Program-made: the position numbers and the translations under genes
Assembly: GCF_024662235.1 (NCBI RefSeq)
Contig: NZ_CP096276.1
Span: 3,286,001-3,350,000 of the forward strand
Length of the DNA stretch: 64,000 bases
Direction of reading: 5' to 3'
DNA from: Pimelobacter simplex
GTDB taxonomy: Bacteria > Actinomycetota > Actinomycetes > Propionibacteriales > Nocardioidaceae
Notes under the pieces: model-generated
Databases searched by the model: none
The model's input: only the letters and a program-made list of their open reading frames with translations
Told to the model about the DNA's origin: nothing
In this document: positions 46,804 to 58,917 of the stretch, piece by piece
Layout: each line of letters opens with the position of its first letter
Numbering within the stretch: the stretch's first letter is position 1

Positions 46804-47694
46804 ATGCTTCACGACGTCCGGGCCTACATCGACCGTCTCGGCATCGACGGGCACACCATCGGCGACGACCACGACGACGACCCGGTGCTCATCGACCCGC
46901 ACGGCAAGGCCGTCGACACCTGGCGCGAGAACTACCCCTACGACGAGCGGCTGCCCCGCGCGGAGTACGACGAGCAGAAGTACCTGCTGCAGGTCGAGCT
47001 GCTCAAGTTCCAGGCCTGGGCGCAGGCCACCGGCACCCAGCACGTCATCGTCTTCGAGGGCCGCGACGCCGCCGGCAAGGGCGGCACGATCAAGCGGTTC
47101 ATGGAGCACCTCAACCCCCGCCACGCCCGTGTCGTCGCGCTGACCAAGCCGAGCGACCGCGAGCAGGGGCAGTGGTACTTCCAGCGCTACGTCCAGCAGC
47201 TGCCCACCGCCGGCGAGATCGCCCTGTTCGACCGCAGCTGGTACAACCGCGCGGTCGTCGAGCGGGTGATGGACTTCTGCACCGACGACCAGTACGACAC
47301 CTTCATGAGGCACGTGCCGTACTTCGAGGAGATGCTCGTCGCGTCCGGCATCACCCTCACCAAGTTCTGGTTCTCGGTGACCCGCTCCGAGCAGCGCACC
47401 CGGTTCATCATCCGCCAGGTCGACCCGGTGCGGCAGTGGAAGCTCTCCCCCATGGACCTGGAGTCGCTCGACCGCTGGGCGGCCTACACCGCCGCCAAGG
47501 AGGCGATGTTCCGGCGCACCGACACCGACGTCGTGCCCTGGACCACCATCAAGTCCAACGACAAGAAGCGCGCCCGGATCAACGCGATGCGCCACTTCCT
47601 CGCCCGCTTCGAGTACGACGGCAAGGACCACGCCGTGGTCGGCCGGCCCGACCCGCTCATCGTGCAGCGCGGGATCGACGCCGTCGGCGACTGA
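46804..47694 (+). CDS. ppk2: Polyphosphate kinase 2
   Basis: 296 residues. Transfers phosphate between polyphosphate and nucleotides. Walker A is FEGRDAAGKGGTIKRF, Walker B-like FDRSWYNRAVVERVM, lid RSEQRTRFIIRQVDPVRQWK. Size and single domain match PPK2 class I (NDP phosphorylation); the class cannot be fixed from this. The ATG is six bases after TAGCCT. Convergent with proB. Confidence 0.93.
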   Translation: MLHDVRAYIDRLGIDGHTIGDDHDDDPVLIDPHGKAVDTWRENYPYDERLPRAEYDEQKYLLQVELLKFQAWAQATGTQHVIVFEGRDAAGKGGTIKRFMEHLNPRHARVVALTKPSDREQGQWYFQRYVQQLPTAGEIALFDRSWYNRAVVERVMDFCTDDQYDTFMRHVPYFEEMLVASGITLTKFWFSVTRSEQRTRFIIRQVDPVRQWKLSPMDLESLDRWAAYTAAKEAMFRRTDTDVVPWTTIKSNDKKRARINAMRHFLARFEYDGKDHAVVGRPDPLIVQRGIDAVGD

Positions 47695-47712
47695 GTCGCG
47701 GTCAGCGCTCCC

Positions 47713-48828
47713 TCAGAGCACGACGAGGTCGTCGCGGTGGATGACCTCGCGCTCGTACGCCGCGCCGAGCTCGCGCTTGAGCTCGCGCGAGGAGCGGCCC
47801 AGCAGGTTCGGCACCTCGGCGGCGTCGAAGTTGACCAGGCCGCGGCCCACGACGGTGCCGTCGGGGTCGAGCAGGTCGACCGGGTCACCGGCCGCGAAGT
47901 CGCCCTGGACGCCGGTGACGCCCGCGGCGAGCAGCGACGCGCGCCGCTCGACGACCGCCCGCACGGCGCCCGCGTCGAGCACCAGCGCGCCCTTGGCCTC
48001 GGTCGCGTGGCGCAGCCACAGCAGCCGGGTGGGCCGGCGCTTGCCGGTGGGGTGGAAGAGCGTGCCCACGGGCTCGCCCGCGAGCGCCGCGCCGGCCCGG
48101 TCGGCCGAGGTGAGGACGACGGGGATGCCGGAGCCGGTGGCGATCGCGGCCGCGTCGACCTTGGTCACCATCCCGCCGGTGCCGATGCCGGCCGACCCGG
48201 CGGAGCCCACGACGACGTCGGCGAGGTCGGCGTCGGTGCGCACGTCGGTGATGAGCCGGGCACCGGGGCGGCTCGGCGGACCGTCGTACAGGCCGTCGAC
48301 GTCGGAGAGCAGCACCAGCAGGTCGGCGTGGACCAGGTGCGCGACGAGCGCCGCGAGCCGGTCGTTGTCGCCGAAGCGGATCTCGGTGGTGGCGACCGTG
48401 TCGTTCTCGTTGACGATCGGGATGACGCCGAGCTCGAGCAGCTGGGCGAACGTCTGGTGGGCGTTGCGGTAGTGCGAGCGCCGGGTGACGTCGTCGAGGG
48501 TGAGCAGCACCTGGCCGGCGATGAGGCCGTGCCGGGCGAGCTCCTCGGTGTAGCGGTGCACGAGCAGGCCCTGCCCGACACTGGCCGCGGCCTGCTGGGC
48601 GGCGAGCCCGCGCGGACGGCGCTTGAGGCCCAGCGGGGCCAGGCCGGCCGCGATCGCGCCCGAGGAGACGAGCACGACCTCGGCGCCCCGCTCGCGCGCG
48701 GCCGCCAGGACGTCGACCAGCGTGCTGACCTGCGCGGGATCGATGCCCCCGGAGGCGGTGGTCAGCGACGACGAGCCGACCTTGACGACGATGCGACGGG
48801 CGGCCGTGACGGCCTCCCGCTCACTCAC
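47713..48828 (-). CDS. proB: Glutamate 5-kinase
   Basis: 371 residues. First step of proline synthesis. The amino-acid kinase domain has [46 protein letters not shown] and [13 protein letters not shown]; the C-terminal PUA domain begins near residue 285 ([20 protein letters not shown]). GTG 48828 overlaps the obgE stop by 8 bp. Order obgE-proB is normal, but proA is not next to it; ppk2 faces it. Confidence 0.96.
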   Translation of the reverse strand: MSEREAVTAARRIVVKVGSSSLTTASGGIDPAQVSTLVDVLAAARERGAEVVLVSSGAIAAGLAPLGLKRRPRGLAAQQAAASVGQGLLVHRYTEELARHGLIAGQVLLTLDDVTRRSHYRNAHQTFAQLLELGVIPIVNENDTVATTEIRFGDNDRLAALVAHLVHADLLVLLSDVDGLYDGPPSRPGARLITDVRTDADLADVVVGSAGSAGIGTGGMVTKVDAAAIATGSGIPVVLTSADRAGAALAGEPVGTLFHPTGKRRPTRLLWLRHATEAKGALVLDAGAVRAVVERRASLLAAGVTGVQGDFAAGDPVDLLDPDGTVVGRGLVNFDAAEVPNLLGRSSRELKRELGAAYEREVIHRDDLVVL

Positions 48829-50380
48829 CGGGATCGTCCTCGAGCCAGTCGTCCTCGTCGGTCGGCGGCTTGACGTCCGGGTCCTGGTCGGAGCCGATCT
48901 CGTAGGAGGTCGGTCCGTAGACCTCGGGCTTGTCGATCCGGCGGGCCACGTCGGCGCGGGTCTCGTTCTCGCCGCGGTCGTCCATGTTCTCCTGGATCTC
49001 CCGCCGGCGCGAAGCAGCCGGCCGCTCCGCGTGGAAGCGGTCGTCCTCGCCGCGGCGGGACAGGTTCTCGGCGCCCGCGTCGATGCCCGGCTTGAAGTCG
49101 AAGACCACCGAGTTGTCGGTGGGCCCGATGAGGACGGCGTCGCCCTCCTCGGCCCCGAGCTGGACCAGCTTGGCCTCGACACCCAGCCGGTTGAGCCGAT
49201 CGGCGAGGTAGCCGACCGCCTCGTCGTTGCTGAAGTCGGTCTGGCGTACCCAGCGCTCCGGCTTGGTGCCGCGCACCCGCCAGCCCGCGCCGGTGCGCTT
49301 GATGGTGAAGCCGTCGTCGTCGATGGCCTTGGGCCGTACGACGATCCGCGCGGGGATCTCGGCGGCCTGGGCACGCCGGGCCTCGTTGACGATCTCGGCC
49401 ATGGCGTAGATCAGCTCGCGGGTGCCCTCACCGGACACGGCGGAGATCTCGAAGACCCGCAGGCCGCGCTCGCGCAGCTCCTCGACGACCAGCTCGGCGA
49501 TGCCGCGACCGTCGGGGACGTCGACCTTGTTGAGGGCCACCAGGCGCGGGCGGTCGTCGAGGCCGCCGTACCGGCGCAGCTCGTCCTCGATCACGTCGAG
49601 GTCGTCGGCCGGGTTGCGGCCCGGCTCCAGCGTCGCGGTGTCGAGCACGTGGACCAGCGCCGCGCAGCGCTCGATGTGGCGCAGGAAGTCGTGGCCCAGG
49701 CCGCGGCCCTCGGCCGCGCCCTCGATCAGGCCGGGCACGTCGGCGACGGTGAAGACGGTCTCGCCGGCGGTGACCACGCCCAGGTTCGGGACCAGCGTGG
49801 TGAAGGGGTAGTCGGCGATCTTGGGCCGGGCCCGCGAGATCGCCGCGATCAGGCTGGACTTGCCGGCACTCGGGAAGCCGACCAGGCCGACGTCCGCGAC
49901 CACCTTGAGCTCGAGGACGACCTCGAGCTCGTCCCCGGGCTCGCCGAGCAGCGCGAAGCCCGGCGCCTTGCGCGACTTCGACGCCAGCGAGGCGTTGCCG
50001 AGGCCACCGCGCCCACCCTGGGCGACGACCAGCTCGGTCCCGGGACCGACCAGGTCCGCGATCACCTCGCCGTTGCGGTGCTTGACCACCGTGCCGGCCG
50101 GGACGGGCAGCACCAGGTCGGCACCGTGGGCGCCGTTGCGCCGGTCACCGGCCCCGTGGCCGCCGTGCTCGGCACGGCGCTGGGGGCTGTGGTGGTACTC
50201 CAGCAGCGTGGTCACGTCGGGGTCGACCCGCAGCACGACCGATCCACCCGGCCCGCCGTTGCCGCCGTCGGGACCACCGAGCGGCTTGAACTTCTCGCGG
50301 TGGACCGACGCGACGCCGTTGCCGCCGCGACCGGCGGACACGGACAGGACCACGCGGTCGACGAAGGTGGGAACGGCCAT
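48821..50380 (-). CDS. obgE: Obg GTPase
   Basis: 519 residues. Involved in 50S ribosome maturation and stress signalling. The Gly-rich Obg fold is at 1-160 ([32 protein letters not shown]), the G domain at 160-340 with [26 protein letters not shown] (LVALNKVDV), and the OCT C-terminal domain at about 360-440 ([20 protein letters not shown]). The C-terminal tail is acidic. The N-terminus [20 protein letters not shown] is diagnostic. A terminator separates it from rpmA. Confidence 0.97.
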   Translation of the reverse strand: MAVPTFVDRVVLSVSAGRGGNGVASVHREKFKPLGGPDGGNGGPGGSVVLRVDPDVTTLLEYHHSPQRRAEHGGHGAGDRRNGAHGADLVLPVPAGTVVKHRNGEVIADLVGPGTELVVAQGGRGGLGNASLASKSRKAPGFALLGEPGDELEVVLELKVVADVGLVGFPSAGKSSLIAAISRARPKIADYPFTTLVPNLGVVTAGETVFTVADVPGLIEGAAEGRGLGHDFLRHIERCAALVHVLDTATLEPGRNPADDLDVIEDELRRYGGLDDRPRLVALNKVDVPDGRGIAELVVEELRERGLRVFEISAVSGEGTRELIYAMAEIVNEARRAQAAEIPARIVVRPKAIDDDGFTIKRTGAGWRVRGTKPERWVRQTDFSNDEAVGYLADRLNRLGVEAKLVQLGAEEGDAVLIGPTDNSVVFDFKPGIDAGAENLSRRGEDDRFHAERPAASRRREIQENMDDRGENETRADVARRIDKPEVYGPTSYEIGSDQDPDVKPPTDEDDWLEDDPGE

Positions 50381-50407
50381 GGGATCAGTCTTTCAGTAGA
50401 AAATGGA

Positions 50408-50440
50408 CGAAGGGCGTCCCGGCAACCGGGACGCCCTTCG
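50408..50440 (-). terminator. Terminator between rpmA and obgE
   Basis: CGAAGGGCGTCCCGG/CCGGGACGCCCTTCG, a perfect 15-bp stem with a 3-nt loop, followed on the minus strand by TCCATTTTCT. It would end most rplU-rpmA transcripts before obgE. Confidence 0.85.
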
Positions 50441-50465
50441 AAGCCTCAGGTCGAGTGAGCGTCGC

Positions 50466-50720
50466 TCACTCACCCGGGACGATGTTGACGACCTTGCGGC
50501 CGCGCTTCTTGCCGAACTCCACCGCACCGGGGATCAGCGCGAACAGCGTGTCGTCGCCGCCGCGGCCGACACCGGCGCCCGGGTGGAAGTGGGTGCCACG
50601 CTGGCGGACGATGATCTCGCCGGCGTTGACGACCTGGCCGCCGAAGCGCTTCACGCCGAGGCGCTGGGCGTTGGAGTCGCGGCCGTTCTTGGTGGACGCC
50701 GCGCCCTTCTTGTGTGCCAT
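50466..50720 (-). CDS. rpmA: Ribosomal protein L27
   Basis: 84 residues, full length. Large-subunit protein near the peptidyl transferase centre. [20 protein letters not shown] and [20 protein letters not shown] are diagnostic. It begins MAHKKG directly, without the cleaved N-terminal extension of Firmicutes. 34 bp downstream of rplU. Confidence 0.98.
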   Translation of the reverse strand: MAHKKGAASTKNGRDSNAQRLGVKRFGGQVVNAGEIIVRQRGTHFHPGAGVGRGGDDTLFALIPGAVEFGKKRGRKVVNIVPGE

Positions 50721-50754
50721 GTTTCAGTCCTTGGGGTGTCGAGCTGACCGGGGG

Positions 50755-51060
50755 TCAGAGCTTGATGTCGGTGACCTTGACCTGGGTGTACTTCTGACGG
50801 TGACCCTGGCGCTTCTTGTAGCCGGTCTTGTTCTTGTACTTCTGGATGATGATCTTCGGGCCCTTGGTCGCGCCGAGGACCTCGACCGTCACCGCGGCCT
50901 TGTCCAGACCGGTGCTCGTCACCTTGTCGCCGTCGACAGCGAGGACGACCGGAAGGGTCAGGGTCTCACCGGCGGGCGTGGAGACCTTGTCGATCTCGAT
51001 GACGTCGCCGACAGCGACCTTCTCCTGCTTCGATCCTGCGCGCACGATCGCGTACACCAC
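50755..51060 (-). CDS. rplU: Ribosomal protein L21
   Basis: 101 residues. Binds 23S r[23 protein letters not shown] at the start and [20 protein letters not shown] at the end are diagnostic. GTG 51060 follows AAGGAG. First gene of the rplU-rpmA unit. Confidence 0.98.
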   Translation of the reverse strand: MVYAIVRAGSKQEKVAVGDVIEIDKVSTPAGETLTLPVVLAVDGDKVTSTGLDKAAVTVEVLGATKGPKIIIQKYKNKTGYKKRQGHRQKYTQVKVTDIKL

Positions 51061-51210
51061 CGGGCTCCTTCTGGTTCAACGTCTAGGTCTACGGCACACT
51101 GCGGAATCCCTCGTCGCGAGCCACGTCGCGAGATGCCGGGTGCCAGCAGAACGGAACGCCTCGGCGGCGCACCGACGAACAATGTTACGGGCCGGGCCGG
51201 GATCCGCCAA
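51061..51210 (-). promoter_or_regulatory. rplU-rpmA promoter and leader
   Basis: -35 TTGGCG (51205-51210) and -10 TAACAT (51182-51187), with exactly 17 bp between. Transcription should start near 51175, giving a leader of about 115 nt before GTG 51060. Ribosomal-protein leaders often bind their own product; a pairing of CGAGCCACG/CGTGGCTCG is suggested near 51117 but no known class was recognised. Confidence 0.6.
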
Positions 51211-51235
51211 AACGCGGCTCCCGGACCGGGCCCGT
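51187..51235 (-). terminator. Hairpin after rne
   Basis: Arms ACGGGCCGGGCCGGGA and TCCCGGACCGGGCCCGT are nearly complementary (two unpaired bases), with a small inner stem in the loop. It lies 9 bp before the rne stop on the plus strand, i.e. upstream of rne's stop-distal side toward rplU, and overlaps the rplU -35 and spacer. As rplU is upstream of rne only on paper (both minus, rne starts at 54445), it follows the rne stop at 51245 and would end rne transcripts. Confidence 0.55.
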
Positions 51236-51244
51236 CGGGGTGGG

Positions 51245-54445
<3,201 letters not shown>

Positions 54446-54746
54446 GGCGCTACTCCTCCACCCGGCGCTTCCGCGTCGGGGTGTCATCGGGGCTCGCGCG
54501 ACGCGCGGCACCGTAAGCCTTCGGGGGACGACACCCTCCGCGGAGCGTCACTGGAGGCGGGCCGCTCGCCTGCCGCGGTCGCGGGGTGCGTCGCGTCGGG
54601 CGGTCGTACCGTCTCCACCGTGCCGGCCGGTCAGTTTCCTGCCGTCCGGCGAGAACGTCGTCAGATCGCACCGCGCGCTGTCCGGTGGGACGCGCACGGG
54701 GGTGGATCTGTGGCGAGTATCGCACACGGCCCTCAGGCCGGTGGCA
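54446..54746 (-). other. Long 5' region of rne
   Basis: 300 bases without a gene between the DUF2344 stop and the rne ATG. It has no convincing ORF of its own. GATACT (54716-54721, minus) is a weak -10 candidate, giving a 5' UTR of about 260 nt. RNase E 5' UTRs are known to carry the structure used for autoregulation in enterobacteria; here a long leader would permit the same but no specific fold was identified. Confidence 0.35.
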
Positions 54747-55466
54747 TCACCGGGCAGCCAGCGGGTCGCCGACGGTGCCGGCCTCCCGGTCGAGCACGCC
54801 TTGGGCGAGGCGGGTCAGCAGCACCGTCCCCGGTACGGCGAGCCCGCCGACCTCGCGCAGTCCGGTCAGCACGTCGTCCGGCCGTACGGCGGGCACCGCG
54901 TGCTCCAGCAGCAGGTCCAGCTCGCCGCTCTCGGCGACCCCCAGCCGGACGACGGCGGCGCGGCAGTCGAAGCTGCGCATCCCCTTCTTCGTCATCCGCT
55001 CCACGGTCACCGACTCCGTCGCCAAGAAGCCCTCGACCGCGGCGCGCACCTCCGCGACGGGGACGCCGCCGAGGTCGATCAGCCAGTGGCTGGCGGTGAG
55101 CAGGTCGGAGAGCGAGCCGGCGGCGGTGTCCGCTGCGTCGACGATGGTGACCACGTCGAGCCCGTCGGGCAGGACGGCGTCGAGCGCGGCGCCGATCTCG
55201 GCGGGCTCGCGGACCTCGGCGAGACCCAGCTCGACGTACTCCGACTCGCTGGCGGCACCGGTCGGCGAGGCGCCGGCGTAGGAGATCCGCGGGTGCGGGT
55301 GGAAGCCGGACGAGTAGGCCATCGGGATCCGGGCCCGGACGACCGCGCGCTCGATGGCGCGGCTGACGTCGCGGTGGCTGGTGAAGCGCAGCCGGCCGCG
55401 CTTGGCGTACCGGATCCGCAGCTTCTGGACCGGCGGTGCCTGCTGCTCGGGCTGCTGACGACTCAC
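54747..55466 (-). CDS. DUF2344 (TIGR03936) radical-SAM-associated protein
   Basis: 239 residues. LRIRYAKRGRLRFTSHRDVS and ARIPMAYSSGFHPHPRISYA define the family, normally coded beside a TIGR03960 radical SAM protein with which it probably forms a complex in tRNA or ribosome modification (exact role unknown). Here the partner's gene ends 8.1 kb away (63606). GTG 55466 is 8 bases after TAGGAT, so it has its own promoter. The rne gene follows after 300 bp, the normal order. Confidence 0.9.
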   Translation of the reverse strand: MSRQQPEQQAPPVQKLRIRYAKRGRLRFTSHRDVSRAIERAVVRARIPMAYSSGFHPHPRISYAGASPTGAASESEYVELGLAEVREPAEIGAALDAVLPDGLDVVTIVDAADTAAGSLSDLLTASHWLIDLGGVPVAEVRAAVEGFLATESVTVERMTKKGMRSFDCRAAVVRLGVAESGELDLLLEHAVPAVRPDDVLTGLREVGGLAVPGTVLLTRLAQGVLDREAGTVGDPLAAR

Positions 55467-55474
55467 GGGCCGAA

Positions 55475-55480
55475 ATCCTA
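55475..55480 (-). promoter_or_regulatory. -10 element of the DUF2344 gene
   Basis: TAGGAT ends 8 nt before GTG 55466. Its presence suits a gene that no longer has its usual upstream partner. Confidence 0.4.
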
Positions 55481-55482
55481 GG

Positions 55483-56724
55483 TCAGGGAAGGAGTGCGTT
55501 CCGCATCTGCGGTGACGCGTAGACGTTGGTGATCCGCACCCCGGCGAGCCACGCCCCGAGCCGGGCCGCCTCGGCGTCGAGCGCCGCGCTCGCCTCGGAC
55601 CCGACGTCCTCGCGCAGGATGACGCGCACCTCCCCCGCCTCGTCCTGCACCCAGCAGCCCACCACGCGGCCGTCCCACCAGGCCGTGTTGCCGGCGTTCC
55701 CGTTGCTGTCGAAGAGGTACGGCGTGTGCGCGGCGTCGAGGTAGAAGGAGCGCTCCTTCCAGCCCATCACGGTCGGGTCCAGGGTCGGCAGCAGCGCGGC
55801 CCAGGGCGCGACCTCGGCCCCCGTACCACCGCCACCACCGCCGCCACCGCCGCCGTCGAGGTCGGCGACGTCGTCCGGCAGCACCCACCCGGTCCCACCG
55901 CCGTCCAGCGCGACGGCGACCGCGGAGACATCGGCCAGCGCCCGCCGCACGATCGTCTTGGTCGCGCCGAGCCACCACACGATGTCGGCCTCCGTGCCGG
56001 GCCCGAAGGTCCAGAGCCAGCGCCGGACCAGCTCGGCATAGCCCGCAGCCGGGTCCGGCGGCGTCACGGTCCCCGCGCCGTCGCCCCCGCCCTCGCCGAG
56101 CCAGGCCTCCGTCGTCGTCCAGGCCGGCTTGTTCAGCCTCCAGTGCCCGGCGTTCTCGGCCCGCAGCACCCGCGCCTCGGCGCCGAGCATCGTCAGCACC
56201 TGCGGCGCGACCGGGACCTCCGCCGCCCACTTGGATCCGGGTGCCCCGCGCATGACCTTGGTCGCCAGCAGCGGCACCTCCTCGCGCAATTGCGCGGTGG
56301 TACGGGCCTTTCCGTCCCCCAGCACCTCGACGATCGCGCCCTCGACCTCGGCGAGCCACGCCTCCGGGTCGTCGGCGCAGCCGCTCCCGTGCAGGTCCTT
56401 GAGCACCTGCGTCCGCTGCTGGCCGGCCACGCGCGCCGCCGCGCTCCCCCACACCGCGGGCAGCAGGTCGCGCGGGAAGGCGAACAGCGTGCGGCGCATC
56501 GCGAGCTGCTTCACGATGCTGCGCTCGTCGTACAGCGCGCGCTCGACGTCGTCCAGCGCGAGGTCCGCGACCCGCGCCCACAGCGCCAGGTGGACGGTCG
56601 CCGCCTCGGTCGCGTGGAGCGCCGTCATCGCCTCGGCCGCGGCTCCCACGCTCGGGTAGGGGCGGGCTAGACCGTGGCGCAGCGCGAGCCGGCGCCGGCG
56701 AGATACATCGGGGAACGGCAGCAC
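55483..56724 (-). CDS. Winged-helix DNA-binding domain protein (YcaQ/AlkX-like)
   Basis: 413 residues. The pattern RRRRLALRHGLARP, LHATEAATVHLALWARV, RTLFAFPRDLLPAVW and later WTFGPGTEADIVWWLGATKT matches the winged-helix family that includes the DNA glycosylase YcaQ (AlkX) and relatives; the QxQ catalytic signature of AlkX is not visible, so glycosylase activity is not claimed. A run of ten Gly lies near residue 300. The start is uncertain: GTG 56724 is 6 bases after AATCAT, and GTG 56760 would add twelve residues. It lies first in the block that separates the DUF2344 gene from its partner. Confidence 0.7.
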   Translation of the reverse strand: MLPFPDVSRRRRLALRHGLARPYPSVGAAAEAMTALHATEAATVHLALWARVADLALDDVERALYDERSIVKQLAMRRTLFAFPRDLLPAVWGSAAARVAGQQRTQVLKDLHGSGCADDPEAWLAEVEGAIVEVLGDGKARTTAQLREEVPLLATKVMRGAPGSKWAAEVPVAPQVLTMLGAEARVLRAENAGHWRLNKPAWTTTEAWLGEGGGDGAGTVTPPDPAAGYAELVRRWLWTFGPGTEADIVWWLGATKTIVRRALADVSAVAVALDGGGTGWVLPDDVADLDGGGGGGGGGGTGAEVAPWAALLPTLDPTVMGWKERSFYLDAAHTPYLFDSNGNAGNTAWWDGRVVGCWVQDEAGEVRVILREDVGSEASAALDAEAARLGAWLAGVRITNVYASPQMRNALLP

Positions 56725-56742
56725 ATGGCCATGATTCCGCAC

Positions 56743-56748
56743 TAGTCT
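56743..56748 (+). promoter_or_regulatory. -10 element of the first DUF4190 gene
   Basis: TAGTCT ends 7 nt before GTG 56756. It overlaps the divergent promoter region of the winged-helix gene; the two starts are 31 bp apart. Confidence 0.45.
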
Positions 56749-56755
56749 GACCGCC

Positions 56756-57454
56756 GTGAGCGATCCGTACGGCAACAACCCCCAGAACCCCAACCCCTAC
56801 GGCGCGCCCCAGGGCGGCGGCTACGGTCCCCCGCCGGGTGCGTACCCGGGTGCCCCGGGTGGGTACGACGCCACGCCTCCGGCCAAGACCGACGGCGTCT
56901 CCGTGGCGTCCTTCGTGCTCAGCCTGCTCTGCTGCACGGGTCTGATCGGCCTGATCCTCGGTTTCGTGGGCCTGTCGCGCACCAAGGGCGGCAAGCGCAA
57001 GGGCCGCGGCTTCGCGATCGCCGGTATCGCCATCGGCCTCGTGTCGGTGCTCGTCGGCGCCGGCCTCGTGGTCGCGCTCGCCACCGGCGTCTTCGGCACG
57101 CCGATCAACGACCTCAAGGACGGCCAGTGCATCACCGGCAACGGCCTCGACAAGACCTCGGACGAGGGCGTCAGCGGCATCAAGGTCGTCGAGTGCAGCG
57201 AGAAGCACGACGCCCAGGTGATCGCCACCAAGAAGCTCTCCTCGTCCGAGGCCAAGGCCTACGACTTCGGCAACCAGCAGCAGATCGCCGAGCACTGCGC
57301 GCCGATGCTCAACCCCGGTGAGCAGGCCCTGATCCTCGACCCGAAGTACTTCGTCATCGCGCTGACCCAGGACAAGAAGCCCGCCTCGGGCGACAAGGTC
57401 GTGTGCGTGCTCACCCTCGCCGACGGCGGCTCGCTGGACAAGAAGCTGCCCTGA
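56756..57454 (+). CDS. DUF4190/septum-formation-type membrane protein (paralogue 1)
   Basis: 232 residues: cytoplasmic Pro/Gly/Tyr-rich head (about 1-40), two TM helices (SVASFVLSLLCCTGLIGLIL and IAGIAIGLVSVLVGAGLVVA, about 45-110), then an extracellular Cys domain with LKDGQCITGNGL, VVECSEKHDAQVIATKK and CAPMLNPGEQ, ending VVCVLTLADGGSL. It is the first of three tandem relatives. The Cys domain resembles the septum-formation domain family; function unknown. The start GTG 56756 was placed by the -10. Confidence 0.8.
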   Translation: MSDPYGNNPQNPNPYGAPQGGGYGPPPGAYPGAPGGYDATPPAKTDGVSVASFVLSLLCCTGLIGLILGFVGLSRTKGGKRKGRGFAIAGIAIGLVSVLVGAGLVVALATGVFGTPINDLKDGQCITGNGLDKTSDEGVSGIKVVECSEKHDAQVIATKKLSSSEAKAYDFGNQQQIAEHCAPMLNPGEQALILDPKYFVIALTQDKKPASGDKVVCVLTLADGGSLDKKLP

Positions 57455-57458
57455 CGCC

Positions 57459-58157
57459 ATGAGCAACCCGTACGGCGGGGAGTACCCGCCGTACCAGCCC
57501 GCGCCGAACCCGTACGACAACAGCGCGTACGGGTCGGCGCGGACGCCGTTCGACGGCGTCTCGCTGGCCGCACTCATCTGCTCGGCGACGTGCTGCGCAG
57601 CGCCTGTCGGCGTCGCGCTCGGCATCGCCGGCCTGGTGCGGACCGGCGGCGGGCGCCGTACCGGACGGTGGGCGGCGGTGACCGGACTGGTGCTCGGCAC
57701 CGTCCTGACCCTCGCCATGGCCGGCTTCCTCGTCTTCGCGATCGTGCTCGGCTCGCAGTCGGTCCAGGAGGACGACGCCCGGGCCGGGCAGTGCGTCGAC
57801 GTCAACAGCCTCGACATCGTCGAGAAGGCCGACTGCGACGAGCCTCACGACGGCGAGATCATCTGGGCCGGCCGGTTCAGCGGCGAGCTGCTCGAGAGCT
57901 TCGACAGCCGCTCGACGCAGGACTTCTGCGCCGCGCTGCCGGGGCTGCGTGCGACGTACCGCTCGGCGGTCGAGGGCGACGAGTACGAGGCCTCGGTCTC
58001 GGTCGACGCCTTCGACGAGGACGAGCCGGACACCGGTGACTGGTTCTTCTGCTACCTCACCCGCGGCGACGGCGACCGGATCGACGGCCCCGTCGGCTCG
58101 GACGGATCGGACGGATCGGACGGCTCCGGCGGTTCAGGCGGATCGACCGGCGCATGA
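57459..58157 (+). CDS. DUF4190/septum-formation-type membrane protein (paralogue 2)
   Basis: 232 residues, same plan as the preceding gene: NPYGGEYPPYQPAPNPYDN head, helices VSLAALICSATCCAAPVGVA and AVTGLVLGTVLTLAMAGFLV, then a Cys domain ARAGQCVDVNSLDIVEKADC, PHDGEIIWAG, and FCYLTRGDGDRI. It ends with a GSDGSDGSDGSGGSGGS tail coded by 9-bp repeats. It starts 4 bp after the first and overlaps the next by 4 bp (ATGA). Confidence 0.8.
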   Translation: MSNPYGGEYPPYQPAPNPYDNSAYGSARTPFDGVSLAALICSATCCAAPVGVALGIAGLVRTGGGRRTGRWAAVTGLVLGTVLTLAMAGFLVFAIVLGSQSVQEDDARAGQCVDVNSLDIVEKADCDEPHDGEIIWAGRFSGELLESFDSRSTQDFCAALPGLRATYRSAVEGDEYEASVSVDAFDEDEPDTGDWFFCYLTRGDGDRIDGPVGSDGSDGSDGSGGSGGSTGA

Positions 58158-58909
58158 GCCAGCCGCCTCCCCCGCCTCCCCCGGGCGACCCGCTGCCGTA
58201 CTACGGCGGCCCTCCCCCTGCCTACGGCGGTCCGCCGACGGCACTGCCGCCGGGCAACGACAAGGGCCTGGGCTGGACCGGCTTCGCGCTCGCCCTCGTC
58301 GTGTGCGTGCCCTGCCTGCCGATCGTCGGCCTGGTGATCGCGATCGTCGCGCTCGCCCGCCGCCGCTTCCGGCCCCGCTGGGTCGCCGCGCTCACCGTCG
58401 TCCTCGGCCTCGCCGCGACCGGGCTCCAGGTGGCGATGGTGCCGCCCATCCTCGACGGCATCCGCGACGGCGTGAACGACAGCATCGACGCCTCCACCGA
58501 GGAGGCCCGGCGCAGCGGCGAGCCGTCCGAGGTCCCGACCCTCAAGCTCCGCGCGGGCGACTGCTTCAACGACCCGAACCTGCGACGGGCCGACGTCGAC
58601 GAGCAGGTGGAGTCAGGCACGGTCACCCTCCTGCCGTGCACCCGCAAGCACGACCTCGAGATCTACGCGACCCTGCGCGTGCCGGGCGGGAAGTTCCCCG
58701 GGCAGGCCGCGATCGAGCGGCGCACCACGGAGTGCATCAAGAGGTTCCGGAAGTTCGTCGGCGTGCCGTACCCGGACTCCCAGTTCGAGGTCTACTACTA
58801 CTACCCGACCAAGCTGAGCTGGCGGTTGTTCGACGACCACGCCATCCAGTGCGCCGTCGGGCACCCCGAGCGCCGGGTCACCGGGACGCTGCGCGACCGG
58901 AAGCGCTGA
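58154..58909 (+). CDS. DUF4190-type membrane protein (paralogue 3)
   Basis: 251 residues. Pro-rich head (SQPPPPPPPGDPLPYYGGPP), two TM helices (GLGWTGFALALVVCVPCLPI and WVAALTVVLGLAATGLQVAM), then a Cys domain RAGDCFNDPNLR, VTLLPCTRKHDLEIYATLR, and CAVGHPERRVTG. More diverged than the first two. The ATG lies in the stop of paralogue 2. It ends 8 bp from the convergent kinase gene. Confidence 0.75.
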   Translation: MSQPPPPPPPGDPLPYYGGPPPAYGGPPTALPPGNDKGLGWTGFALALVVCVPCLPIVGLVIAIVALARRRFRPRWVAALTVVLGLAATGLQVAMVPPILDGIRDGVNDSIDASTEEARRSGEPSEVPTLKLRAGDCFNDPNLRRADVDEQVESGTVTLLPCTRKHDLEIYATLRVPGGKFPGQAAIERRTTECIKRFRKFVGVPYPDSQFEVYYYYPTKLSWRLFDDHAIQCAVGHPERRVTGTLRDRKR

Positions 58910-58917
58910 GCCAGGGC

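Noticed and set aside
44448..47744. Long plus-strand frame over mnmA, iscS and ppk2
   Set aside because: Covers three recognised genes in other frames; no domain in the predicted product.
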